DNA from: Botryotinia globosa | Lineage: Eukaryota; Ascomycota; Leotiomycetes; Helotiales; Sclerotiniaceae | DNA: 64,000 bases | NCBI GenBank assembly: GCA_014898425.1 | Contig: RCSZ01000010.1 | Location: 558,001-622,000 of the forward strand | Reading direction: 5' to 3' | Part shown: in pieces, positions 47,901-59,931 of the stretch | Numbering within the stretch: position 1 is the first letter of the stretch | Layout: each line of letters starts with the position of its first letter | Notes under the pieces: generated by a model | The model's database searches: none | The model's input: only the letters and a program-made list of their open reading frames with translations | What the model was told of the DNA's origin: nothing | Position numbers and translations under genes: made by a program

Positions 47901-50900
47901 ATCACCCATTTGACCTGCTATCATCCACAAGTTATATAAAGTCGCAGTAGAATATCATTATATGCTATCTCTCAGAGTCTGGACATAGAGTCTCCTAGTT
48001 TCGTCATCGTTGGGAAATACCAACTCATCCTGATTAAGCGATACTTGTCGAAAAGGGCGCATCAATCTTGTTCAATAATGTCGTTATAGGGAGCGCGACA
48101 AAGAACAGTGTTTCGCAGAAATTGGTTTCAAATTTATTGTTTCGAGGAAAGCTGTTCATAAGCCAGCTAACACTTCTGAGAGCACCATTATTCATTTCTC
48201 TTCACTTCAACCCACTGATAGCAGCAATTGATATTTGCAGCGCCTAGCCTCTTTCAATTTGACAAAATCGCTTGACTTGTACTGGCAGGATATTCTTCGA
48301 TCATCTACGTTTTAGATGATAACATCGCCAAGTCTTTGATAGGCTACTTCAGAGGCATTGTTCACCGCTTGTCGAATCACTTTTTCGATATCTGGCTCTG
48401 GCTAACTAGGTACTGAGCATAAACAATACATTCAATATCAAAATCTTCTGCGTCTTCTCGCAGAATTCGAGATCTGAACATTTAGAAGAGAAACTTGAGT
48501 GTCCCACGTCTCCTGAGGTTCGTTCGGACAAGATTGCTTTATTCATGCGCGGAACGAATTAATATGCCCAGAAAGCCTTCGTTATAACCCTATCGAGATC
48601 AAATCCGAGACTAGATCACCATCTGAATCTGGGCAACATCAGATTCAATTATTCTTCATCGTTCTCAATATTATAAATGGATGTAGACACGGGAATCCTG
48701 CAACACGAGTCCCCGAGTCGTAATTTGCCAATCTGTATGAGCACTTTCTTTGCTAATGCCGAATTCTAATAAAAACAAAATTCGTCAAACAGCGTACTCA
48801 ATAGAACGGACTGTGACAATTGCTCACGTTGCCAGCTTTCTCACAATTACATCCATGAATTCGAACAGATGCCTTGCATTCTTCGTATCGTGTCCCAGGC
48901 AAATCTCAGCATGATGAGTACAAGTCTCATATCTTCCATTAAGCTCGCTTGCTTGCTATGCTCAGAAAATACAAACTGCTTCGCCCTAGTCCATAATCCA
49001 ATATGTTAAAGATACCACAAGTCGCTTGCTTCTGAGGCTAGACATTTGACTGGAAAGTCTCTCTTGATTGATATCAATCATATTGCTTTAATTAGGTATT
49101 GATTGATATTCCATCCGAAACTACCAAGGCGCATTTGCCAGAGGTGAATCGAATCTGGTTATTTAGAGTGAGGAGTTCCATGACTGAATTCGACAGTGTG
49201 AGAACCTGAAATTCTGATGTTGATTGTTAAATTCGATTTTTGCGATGAAGGTACTAGAGCTTTTATATCTATCCAAGATTGAACTCGTCCAGTGCTTCTA
49301 GTAAAGGTCGTTATGAATATCAAAAGAAGATTGAACACTTCTCATACATGTTTCATACTTCCGCCGCAGAAAGTTGTTGGAGATTTCACGCACTAATATT
49401 TTGAAGAGGGAAAAGAACTGTGAATATGAGAGATTGAAGGAATGATTATCATTACACTAAAATGATGGCACCAAGTACATTGGAACTTTGTCATGTACAT
49501 GTATAGAGGAAGAGACGAACACGGTAGACATTATCACCGATATTGAGGTAGACTTTGTTCCATCAAGCATCGATGAATATTGCGATAACTTTCGGATTTT
49601 AGACCTCAAGGACAGTTATGAAGGCCTTCTCATCCTGAAGATGATCAAGCAGAATGGTGCAATATGTCATCAATGTCAATTTGTGTGGAAGGATCATATC
49701 ACGCAAAACAGTTTGGGCAACTCTTGGTTTGTGGGTTTGCCTTATTCCGGATTTCATATGGCGTAAGAACAAAACCCGGATGGGAGAAATTCATGCAGCT
49801 TTATGATCGCGCTGAGATAGATCGTCTTGCCAAAAGTCAGAAAGGTAGACGCAGACTATCTTCAAAGCATCTCGCAGGCTGGATCTCTGATCTATCACTT
49901 AATTGGGTAGATGTCTTGACTCTACGGAAACGATTGAAGAGCCTGGAAGAGGGCCACGAGATACCTGGCGGGGTAAGACTGATTGCTTCGCATGATTCCT
50001 AATTGTCGATGATCTGGCCCTCAATCACTCTATCCTGCTGTCGCAAAGCCCATATACATCCAAGGCTCCTGAAGACCCTCGCTCACGGGAACACACATTA
50101 TCCCTCGAGCAGCCGATCCAAATCATGACAGCCAGTGGCTGGATTGAAAGTAGATCTTTCTAGCTAGAGAGGAGAAAGTCTTATTCCATTTCTAGAATCC
50201 TCGACTGGTTTTATTATCGCAAGCTGTTCAACCCGATATGGAGTGATGAGACGCAGATCGATTAACTTGAAGATAAGTTCTGCCAACTTCCTCTTTCTCG
50301 AATCAATAATCAAAGTAGTTCGTTCCCATCATACGCTTACTAGATGTGGCTTCAAGAACCCTTCCGCATGTTATCTAGCATATCATCTCGCATATTGTAA
50401 AGGGACGGAGGTTCAATCGCGCTGAATTGTTGTACAGCTTTTCAATGGTCCAAGTTACAGTTTCTGGATGAGCATGGCAGTTGCTATAACAGACCACTAT
50501 GTATGTTTGCCCAAGAGGTATTCTCTGATCGAAATCTCACTTTAGATTCAACTTTTGTCTGACATTCAACATGCTCATTGCTCAAGATACGAAATTTACA
50601 CTCTGAATTCCATGATCGTTGAATAAGTCTACTTCCCTCGCAAAGACTGATACACTACACCGCAGAGGCCAGATACACTACCACGACATCTGCACCAGCT
50701 ACTGTATCGAGAGATATGAGAAGTATGGTCTACAAGGCTCTAGCTGACAATTGTATTGAAATGCCGCAAGATAAGCTACAATTATCACCCTTGCAACGAC
50801 GTACTGTTCTCGTCATGACTAGGCTTATCAATTTGAACTGTAAACTATTCTTACAATTCATGATCTTCAGATTTCAACAATTCTTCCTGCATACCATCAC

Positions 50901-51721
50901 TCAATAATGTCAACATCAACATCCATATCCGGCCACTTGACTCTTGAAAAAGATTAGAAATGTTAATCACCGGTAGTGAAGTTGGAGCCGTGAATGTTGA
51001 TTTGAAGAGCGACTCATGTCCACAGCAGTTCTAAACCATGACCAAATAGGTATTAACAACGACCCGGCAGTTTTGAATCTCGACAAGACGGCAGAATATG
51101 CACGCTGCGATACAGAATATCGAGCATCGTGTCCTAAGCCAAATGCAAACAAAGTATATATGAATGCGGAAATGAACTACAAAATCGCATGGTCTACAAT
51201 TCATTGTCAAGACGCAATACGAAGCGGAAGGACAAGAAAAGTAAGTCTTCCTGGATGCTGATCATAAATCTACACACTTCTTGTGCTCGTATATACGAAG
51301 TGTTCCTCCCTTCCAAGCCATTGCTGCGGTTGAAGATATACACAGTATACTGGACACTCACTCTACAAGGGTGAAAACCCCAGCGCGATACTAATGATGC
51401 CGAATATTTCTTCCTGACTTTAATCACGAATCTACTTTAAATAGAATCATGAGATCTGAAACAAGCAGATGGAAGTATAAACAACGAGGCATTTTCTTTC
51501 ACATTGAAATTTATACTTGAATATATTTATCGATATGAAGCCAATGGAGCACCAAACTTAAAATGATGAAGTATTAATTGTTACCAATTTACCACCCCCA
51601 CTGACCCCCACCCAAGAAGAGTCAAGAGTTGGGACAATCTCCTTTTTGGTTGCCATGATGAATGATGATAGGAATATAATATCGATTTTGGTTCTCTTCC
51701 TCAACAAACAGTAACCACATA
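44971..51721. other. Gene-poor, AT-rich region
   Basis: No supported gene in about 6.7 kb. Protein-like but unidentified frames occur at 45237-45004 (-), 47045-46530 (-, 171 codons), 47378-47178 (-) and 49488-49766 with 49664-50002 (+, two overlapping frames). They may be relics of decayed genes but show no known domain. G10 runs lie at 45876-45885 and 46112-46121. Two diverged copies of a roughly 40-bp AT-rich unit lie at about 47795-47880. Confidence 0.4.
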
Positions 51722-51824
51722 GGTCGCTTAGCTCAGTTGGTTAGAGCGTGGTGCTAATATCTATTCTGTTCTCTCAGATGGGTTTGGCACGCCAAGGTCG
51801 GCGGTTCGAAACCGCCAGTGATCA
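51722..51824 (+). tRNA. tRNA-Ile (anticodon AAU) with 29-nt intron
   Basis: A full cloverleaf is readable. The acceptor stem GGTCGCT pairs with AGTGATC (51817-51823), with discriminator A at 51824. The D-arm is GCTCAGTTGGTTAGAGC. The anticodon stem TGGTG pairs with CGCCA and its loop is CTAATAA, anticodon AAT at 51756-51758. The T-arm is GGCGGTTCGAAACCGCC. A 29-nt intron (51760-51788) follows position 37, the standard place for nuclear tRNA introns. In the cell A34 is expected to be edited to inosine, so the tRNA reads AUU, AUC and AUA. The A box and B box internal promoter elements are intact. Confidence 0.97.
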
Positions 51825-51828
51825 ATTA

Positions 51829-51833
51829 TTTTT
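51829..51833 (+). terminator. RNA polymerase III terminator
   Basis: A run of five T starts 5 nt after the end of the tRNA, the normal position and length for Pol III termination. Confidence 0.8.
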
Positions 51834-53002
51834 GCCCTGTTTAACTTACAACATGACACTTAGCCAAGAGCTTCATTTTTTGATGTAGAATTAGTTGCAA
51901 CTACCTAGGTAGTTATTAATTAACTATTGAAGAAGTACGTCGTCGTGATAGATTGAAGTTGAAGCTTGAAGCAAAATTCGGGGGAGAAGAGTCAATTTTG
52001 CAATGGTGGGGCCAGAACAATGAAATTGTGTTTCTTCACATGTAAAAAATTAATTCTCGCAGATTTCCTTAAGAAATGATGATCTTTGTGAAACGCTTGG
52101 CTTTGCTATTTTATTGATTGTATGATGTACAAAGTATCTTTTTCAATTTGGATGTGGACCTGGTGGTGGGTTTGAACTTTGAAGGATGAATGGGTTCCAC
52201 CATTATGCCATCATGCATACCATGCCATCGAAAACTTGTTCACCAAGTGAAGTGGAGAATTGCTGCACGAACAATGGAAACCACAGACACTAAGAAGCGA
52301 ATTAGTTCGCACTGTAGTATCTGTGAAATCGGCAGACAGATAGAACCTCTATGCAGAGTAGACTGATTGTCACTGACTTGACTTTGACTGACTTGAATAG
52401 CTTCAAAAACTAAATTAAGGAAAGGAGCTTGAGAGGAGGTCAAGACTCAAGATTCAAGACTCAAGACTCAAGACTCAAGACTCAAGACTCAAGACTCAAG
52501 ACTCAAGCCTCAGTCTCAAATCTCAAGTCTCAAGATATCAAGTTCCTCACACAAATCACAAACTTGCAATCACCATGGATGTTTTGGATGCGATCAATAC
52601 TCCGTAGGGAAATGAAACACTCCGGCTATCTCTAGACTCTAGTAGACCCTTGCGATATGCAACTCAATTTAGCCCAATGCGAAAAATTAGCATCATATCC
52701 AAGCCACATTTATGTCTCGTATTCATATCATTTTCAATCACAACCATATTCTTATCAATCTTCCAAGACAATATTTTATCATTGTTCTCCCGCATCTTGT
52801 AGTATGGAAAAAGGGAGGTCTGGACTCTGGGGTGATATTCAATAATCCATCTAAACTAAGATTCTGGCACCAGAAGATAAAGAATCCCATTAATCTATTT
52901 CTCCCCTCGGGAATTCACCCCTCTCCCTCGTCATGGTTAGAGGTCTCCAGTTCGATCCCAGATTAGGCCCATGAATACTAAATTTTTGCCTTTTCGGACC
53001 CC
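51834..53002. other. Intergenic spacer
   Basis: No supported gene. Contains the 7-bp repeat at 52441-52506. The sequence near 53002 is the 3' flank of the GH79 gene. Confidence 0.5.
52441..52506. repeat. 7-bp tandem repeat (ACTCAAG)
   Basis: About nine head-to-tail heptamers ACTCAAG with one early variant (ATTCAAG), followed to about 52535 by degenerate copies (CCTCAGTCTCAAATCTCAAG). Intergenic. Confidence 0.9.
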
Positions 53003-54786
53003 TTAGAAATAGACCAACAAAGCCTCACTCGCCGCCACTGTAAAGCTCGCCGTACCAGTACTTCCCACCGTTCCCGTCTCAAAAGTCTCCCTTCCACCAA
53101 TGACACAAGTGCCGTTAGCGACAATCTGACCTCCAAATGATGGATTGGATCCATGGTCCACCCTACTCAAAGCACTTCCTGCAGTTAATCTCTTCGCCTT
53201 TGTTCCTTTTCCTACCGTCAGTCCCCCAAGAACAAATGTCTCACTTCCTCTTGTCCCAGTCCCGGCGTAATAATCACTGTTGATCAATACTGCTTTGATT
53301 GGGGCCTTATCACTGTTGTATAGTACGTAAATACCGCAACTAGAACTACCGGAATCGATCTGTTGGATGTAAGAAGATCCGGCAAAAGCTGCAGCTGCAA
53401 GCCAAGCTCCATAGTAAGGCGCGCCAGCGTCATATCGGCCCCACCAACAGTAGTAACAAGCGCCAATGGTTCCGTGATGATAATACACAGTAGTGATATT
53501 CAAAACTGTGGCCTGAAGTGTGTAATCGAGGGTCCAAAGGGCAGCTCCAAAAGTTGGAGAAACAGTTGCAGCACCTCCGCCGGAGACTTGGCGTAAATAC
53601 TGTTAGTCTTTGCTTAAACGTTTACCCGCAATCTCATTGAGTCATACGAAAACAAATACATACCGGAATTTGTCTCTCCCAAAACATACTCCTTTCCAAC
53701 GGCGTTTGCTGCCTTACCATCTGTTCCAATTGGTGCCAAATTACTCACAATCCCACTGTGGCTCATCAGATTTTGAAGAGTACCACCTGGATAATTATGA
53801 TGGGCATAATCTTTCACATAAGTCCTCACAGTGGCATTCCCACTAGCGATAAGTTCAGCAGCTCCCCATGTGGGTGGTGAAGCATTAGAGTTACCAGCTT
53901 GAATTATGTTTGTGGATTGAAGAGCTGTTCCTACTTGGATGTCCCAGTTATTTTGAGAAGCGGCGTCAATGGCGGGGGTCCATGACGGAGATGCAATGGG
54001 TTGACCATCACTAGTATAATCTGGATGAGGTAAATCGGATTTGTGTTCAATGCGATGTTGATTGGAAATTGGATAGAATGGTAGAAAGAGACATACATTC
54101 TGGTTCATTGCCAAGTTCAATGGCTTTGAGATTTCCCATACTACCCTTTGCAGATTTTGCTGCTGCAATTGTGTTTGTAATATCATTATGACCACGATTC
54201 AGTCCTTTGTTTATCTCAAGTCAGATGGAGATTCATCGAAAAGTTAGAGTTGAGAAGAAAAATGAAGTTTACCTAACACCACAGTCCCAGGATATGTAGA
54301 GGCAAGTTTCATAAAGTTAGGACCAAATGTCAATGAAGCTGGTGCATCGACGGACGAATCAACACTGTAAACGACATATGCGCTTGTCTTTGCATCATAT
54401 TTTGCACGATCTCTGTTCATTTGCATTAATTCCGAAGGCTGTTGGGCTCATGAAAATGACCTACTGTGTAGTACCACCAATTCGAATGGGAGGCCATGTT
54501 CCACTCAGATCTTTGAAATTGGCTAAACATTGGTTTGTAGCTGTAACATTTGTAAAGTATGATGGGTATGCGAAGAACTCGAATCTGATAAGAAGTTAGT
54601 AAAATGATTATGGTGACAACAGTAGGATCCGAGAAATCTTGAGATAAAAACTTACGATAAACCAACAGGAGCAGGAGCAAGTTTTGCTGCACTGGCTGCT
54701 GCTGTCGATGGTATAGTATAGTTTACTGTGGCAGCTTGTGCAAAGGCAGGTAGCAGTAACCAGGAAATTTCCTTCAATAATGTCAT
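53003..54786 (-). CDS. Secreted glycoside hydrolase family 79 (beta-glucuronidase-like)
   Basis: Six exons on the minus strand: 54786-54656, 54584-54465, 54412-54273, 54204-54097, 54020-53664 and 53586-53003. All introns are 52-77 nt and phases agree throughout. The product is 479 aa. Residues 1-18 (MTLLKEISWLLLPAFAQA) form a secretion signal. The family blocks follow: PVGLSFEFFAYPSYF, NQCLANFKDL, WPPIRIGGTTQDRAKYD. The acid/base is in LGNEPE (Glu about 164) and the nucleophile in LGETNS (Glu about 282). The C-terminal beta domain ends in ASFTVAASEALLVYF. GH79 enzymes remove glucuronic or 4-O-methylglucuronic acid, in fungi mainly from arabinogalactan side chains. The acceptor of the last intron is the AAG before TCTCCGG; the closer CAG gives the wrong phase. 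Both catalytic glutamates are present, so the enzyme should be active outside the cell. Confidence 0.92.
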
Positions 54787-55959
54787 CTTCAACAACTAGC
54801 GAGATTTATTGAAGGTATTCCCAACTCGATCTCATCTGATATTTCAGTGCCGGAAATCAGGGTTTTAAGCACATCCATGGATACTTATGTTACCCTCCCA
54901 TCCGCCACCACCATCTCACGATGTACCTGCATTCTTACTTTGACCCCAGTATTGTATTGGAGCAGGGCAGTGAGCATCTCGAAGATGTCGGCTTCAATTA
55001 CCCCGGATTTTCTTGCGTCGTCTTTCAGCAGGGTATCAAAATGCTCACACATGATGAAGACTCCAACCGTGCAAATAAAGGTGACGGTGAGTCCTTCAGA
55101 GATCAAAGTGCGGGGTGTTCGGAGATTGTTAGTTCGGATGCCTTGCTTGTATTTATCCGGACAAGTGATAAACTGATTGCATATTTTAGCCTCTTCCCGC
55201 AATTAATCCTCGAATAGAGTGAGTAATCGAACCCCTCATATATAGAGAGAAGATGGATGAAAATAACGACACAAAAGTGCCAACAGAAAGCCGGGACACG
55301 TACATATTGCCCACGTCTAGAGTACCCGTATGTTAGCATCGCAATCTCAATTTCTATCACTTGACCAGTGAGCAACCTTCGCAACTTTTGTGAGACGACT
55401 GAAGAGTTTAGTTACTTCAAATCATAGCTCAATCTATATTTGGGAATCTTGGAGCTTGTTCTCAAACCTGCACTCAAGAAATGTGCTTCAGCTTAGTGCT
55501 GTTTGTTCTTTCTTGTGGTGAAACTTGGAGAGCTTCCACGGCCCCCTCCCCTCCCCTCTCCACACATGCCCTCCAAACCGGAGGGAGGCAATGGCAATAT
55601 CGTTTCAGAATCATACCCACTTACTGACCAGTGATCCAGCCAAAATCTATAAATTACCTATTTGTCACATGATTGAAATTCCCGAAGCATTTTGTGGTGA
55701 GGTACCCTGTGGTATGTGTGTATTGAATGAAAGAAATCTGTAATATTTACATGTAAACTCCACCCGTCCAGTTTTATACCGGTCCAATCTACTTTTGGTC
55801 TATGACCTCAGGTGTATATCTAATTATTGATCCCATGCCCGCTATGCTATGCTCATTAAACCTTGGGTCCAGTAATGTCCCGTGGTTGGCTTTTTAAAAG
55901 AATGAATGTACACCTTATCGCTAACCCATCATTGTGTCTAAAAATTGAATCGAATTTAT
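54787..55959. other. Intergenic spacer
   Basis: Contains the promoter of the GH79 gene on its left and the 3' flank of the TDT transporter on its right. Frames at about 54847-55384 overlap on both strands and match no family. Confidence 0.5.
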
Positions 55960-57245
55960 TTAGTGGGCATCCTCATCCTTCCCAGGCCACATTATCATCT
56001 TGTTTGAGTAAGCTTTGATGTGAGCAAACACAATCAGCATCCATAACAGGAATAGCACAATTCCCATTGCAGTTCCAACACCCAGTATTGGAGGGCTGTT
56101 TAATCTTTCTCCGATCTTTATAGTTGCAATAGTAAATCCCACGTTTGGAAAAACATAGGCATACCAGTTCAGATGGAAGTCATTTCTTGGGTATGCTTCA
56201 ATTGCTGCGAAGGTCGCGATGGCGAAGAACCAAAATGCGAGAGCCCAGAGGAAGATTGCTGACAAAAGTGCACCGAGTTGTAACATATCAGGAATTGCAG
56301 CTGGATTGGTAATCCCTGGAAGGTTGTAGTATTCGGTGAAGACCTTTGTGGTTGTCGCATCTTGGGCCATACCAATGAGTGCAAGGGCCGTGAAGGATGG
56401 AGGTCCAACTGCAATAAACATAGCAGGTCGAGATGCATCGACAGGAAGTCCAGAGGTGAGAAGTCGGCCGAAATAAATTCCATACATCATAATAGCCAAC
56501 ATCATTCCAAGGCCTTGGAACGTGAGGCCAGCCACCAACATTAGTGCTGCAGATTCTACAGGCTGCGTCTTGGCGATGGCGGATGCGAGAGTACCAACCA
56601 ACATGGCAGGGAAGATTGGAAGGACCCAACCTGGTAGAACATTGGTGATGACAAGTTTCTTGACAGTAAAAAGGACATGGTAGTAAACGATGGCGAGAAG
56701 TGTAGCTCCGATTGTATACAACCAAAACGCTAATCGTAGGGCATCGATGAGCCAAGGGCCAGTATTTGGAATACCATATGCAGTAGCGTTCGTCATCATT
56801 GTCGCCATGGTGAGAAACCCTGTAGCGAAAAAGAATCCTTCGTGTGGGTTGGTAAGTGAATGTGTAAATGTGCCGGGGTACATTGTAAAACGAGCGATCA
56901 GGAGTCCGACGATGGTTAAAAAGACCATTATATTGATAACCAACATAGCTTTTCCTAGTGTGAGGACTGTGTCCGATTCGATAGGAAGGACAGAAAGAGT
57001 AAAAGCTACTCCTCCTGTAGACATTGTCGATGCGAACCAGGCTTTTCAGAAGTTAGCAAGAGATAATACGAAGGGAGAGTCCTGGAGCTTCAAGTACCAT
57101 AAGTGAAATGTCTTAAGCGCTCAGAGAAAGTGAGGTTCTGAATAGGTTCTTCCTTCTCTGGAAATTCCTTAAGGCCAATTTCGACATCGACTTCTTCAAA
57201 CTCTCTTCCAAGAATATTTTCATTTGGAGCATTGGGAGAAACCAT
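55960..57245 (-). CDS. TDT-family (SLAC1/TehA) transporter, Mae1-like
   Basis: Two exons, 57245-57098 and 57041-55960. A 56-nt intron (GTACTT donor, AAG acceptor, phase 1) joins SERLRHFTY to AWFASTMSTGGVAF. The product is 409 aa, close to S. pombe Mae1 (438 aa). About ten hydrophobic segments follow a charged cytosolic lead of about 45 residues. The junction rebuilds the family signature at the first helix (FTYAWFASTMSTGGVAFTL). After the second helix comes MYPGTFTHSLTNPHEGFFFATGFL, matching the loop that precedes the pore phenylalanine region of the TDT family. Members carry malate and other C4-dicarboxylates (Mae1), sulfite (Ssu1) or anions (SLAC1). The closeness to the Mae1 branch is a judgement by eye. 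The intronless ATG at 57024 would remove the first half of the conserved first helix. Confidence 0.9.
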
Positions 57246-59931
57246 TTTGGCTATATTGAACTGAGCCAGCAGTCTAAATTTGTGGTTTCTACAGAGGGTA
57301 TGAAAAAGAGTATTGGGATGAGCAAACGAGGAGAGAATGAGAGACCGTTAGGTAAACACAGATACATCCAACTACTTCCGTTGTCGAGAAAAGCAGCTCG
57401 TATTATATTAGTGTTCTAATGAAGTTAGGGAAATCGACTCTGGGGAAGCATTTGACAGATGTGGGATGACGGGCTCATTTTGAAGAAACTCGAGTTCACG
57501 GATATAGGAGGCGACAATCTCCATGTAGTGGAGCCCCCTTTGTCTCGTAATTACTACCAAGAATCCAAGCTGTCGAAGATATAACTAAAACGACACCATA
57601 TGGAGCATTCGATGGCCAAGTTTGTCGTAACACACAGGAAACAACGAAAATATGCCCGAAACTGAAAAAAAGTGGATGCCCAAGAGATAAGAACTTCAGA
57701 TGGAGAGCCTCAATGAGTATCTCAAGCGACACTCTTCACCCAAGAAGACGATCTTTAAACTCCCGGTACTTTAAAATCGTCGGAGCCAAGTAAACTTTAA
57801 CTACTGAGCCTTGGCTTCAAGGGACGTCGCGGGTGGCTTCAGGCTAGGCAAGCAACCTGGACCAGCTGCATACGCGGTACTATCAGGAACTCGATGTTCC
57901 GTAATGTTCCGACCACGCCAATGCCAATGCCACTGCTGTTCTGAATCTGTTTAACTTTGTAAAAGAAGTATAAATATCCCATGAAATATCGAGACGAAGA
58001 ACAGTAAACGCGTTGACGGAGACTTGGCAGGGACATCCGGTCAGAGAAGCCCCCTTTCAATGACCTATGAAGACCTCGATCTCATTTCATGAATCTAGAA
58101 GCCAGAGATTCATGTTGTTAACAGCAGTTAGATTGCCAAGAGATCTTCGCACAGAATGAAAGAAGTTCGAGTAAAAATAGTACTGTGCCTATATCCCGGT
58201 AGTGATTTAGCATGCCGCGATAGTTCGCGCTAACAAACTACCGTGACTGTGTCTAATTGGACATGAGTAGCCCCTATGAACATTGGGCCAAGGCGATATG
58301 GACCCTTGGTAAACTGCACGGAAGAGATTGAGACCACAGAAGGTGAACTTGATGAAATTGATGAAATTGATGACGAAGCTCCAACATGAGTGCGCCTTGT
58401 CAGGCTATCAAGATGAAGAGTTGCTGTCTTGGCCGTCATTTCAATTCAATATGATCTTCGACGATCAATCTATCAACGTGTGATATCGAAGCACAGCCAC
58501 GAATGGTATCAAGTCGATCATGGAACAAGTGGAATAACAATAAGATGCTAAAGATTTAGTTAGCATGGAAGATATTTCAATCCCAATGGAAAACGAAGAG
58601 ATGGAATGGAATAAACCCCCAAAAGGAATAAATGGTGGTTTGATGTTTTTTTTTTGGGGGGGGGGGGGGGGGGGTGTTTTGGTGTTTTGATGTTTTGAAT
58701 CGCACATTGGTTTGAGTCGTGCAATTTTGAGGGATGCGCTAAGCTTAATATAGATAGATGCGCGCTAGCACGTGATTCATCAATCTTCCACACAAACTCA
58801 AGCCTTTCCTGAGTTTCGTTTCGTTTTAACCTTTGCTCGCATTGGTTTCGACACTGGTCTTGCTCGCTAACTATATTTATAGAATACTTCGCATATTCTC
58901 TCAAGGCCGTTTGCGATGCTATCACGTGATATAGGTCCTGTACCATCTGAGCCTTCCAAGATCTCTTCTCTCTCGTGTCAACATTTGCCCGGTCAATCAT
59001 GTTTGAAAGGCCTCGAAAACACCCCCAGTTGTCTAGATCCTAATTTTCCATGTTGCTTTAACCCAATATCAAGCGTGTTATAATTAATCTTTGACCTTCG
59101 ACGCGTTTTCCGGGAAATTGAATACCGACATGACAAGATCATCGATGCAGCGGCATAATAGCAGCCACAAAACAATATGGAATGCGGCCCCGGGGGGGAA
59201 TGATGATTCTGTACCACCGTGGCCGTACATTTTATCAGGTACCAATGTGCCCTTCAATCTTATTACACTCATTCGAAATGTGAGAGGAAAGATTACTTCG
59301 AGTCTGAATTAGATGCAATGGCGCAAAAAGATCCATCAAGCATTGAGATAGTTTTCACCCTGTGTGTCCTCAGATCAAGTGCGGAGTAGCGGAGTATTGT
59401 TTCGGGAATTGTTTCCACAGCTCTCTGCACAGCTGCCTCTATCACTCCCCGAGCTCCCCGGTGATCGTATTAATTGATGTGATATCGAAATGCCTATCTT
59501 CTCATCATGAGATCTTCCAACTTTGCGGATAAAAGAATGTTACTTCGAGATTGGGGTTTGCATCTCGTACAAGTGGATTCACCCATGTTTGTACATACCT
59601 GGTGGGGTTGCTTTTGGGCAACGAATGTGGTGGCATACCCACAGCGGAAACCAAATAATCACAATTCATATCATTGGGGCGCCAAAAGAGTTTTTGGATC
59701 ACTAGAGCAAAAGGATTCTCAATGCAGATACTGCTGCCGGTGATCATGCCGGAGTATAAGCTTTGTTCAATTGGGGAACCAGCAGATAGTCTCAATATCC
59801 AACTTGGATTCGGCAAGTCCTCCGATTTTGGAGAATAGAATGGTGTATATATATGAGGTGCTCTCACTCCGTGTCCGAATTTCAGTATCTTGTCACCAAT
59901 ACACTACACAATTTGGCCGTGAATAGTTAAA
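57246..59931. other. Intergenic stretch with homopolymer runs
   Basis: Divergent promoters for the TDT transporter (left) and the GH43 gene (right) should lie at the two ends; no gene is supported between them. A T10 run (58646-58655) is followed directly by a G19 run (58656-58674). Short frames on both strands are not family-like. Confidence 0.5.

Noticed and set aside
49488..50002. Two overlapping plus-strand frames that look protein-like.
   Set aside because: The first has a stop directly upstream and no ATG, the join between frames has no good splice pair, and no family is recognised. It may be a relic but cannot be supported.
52915..52975. Possible tRNA or tRNA relic (GTTAGAGGTCTCCAGTTCG-like segment with a B-box-like core).
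   Set aside because: The T-stem does not pair properly, and no acceptor stem or D-arm is found at the right distance upstream.
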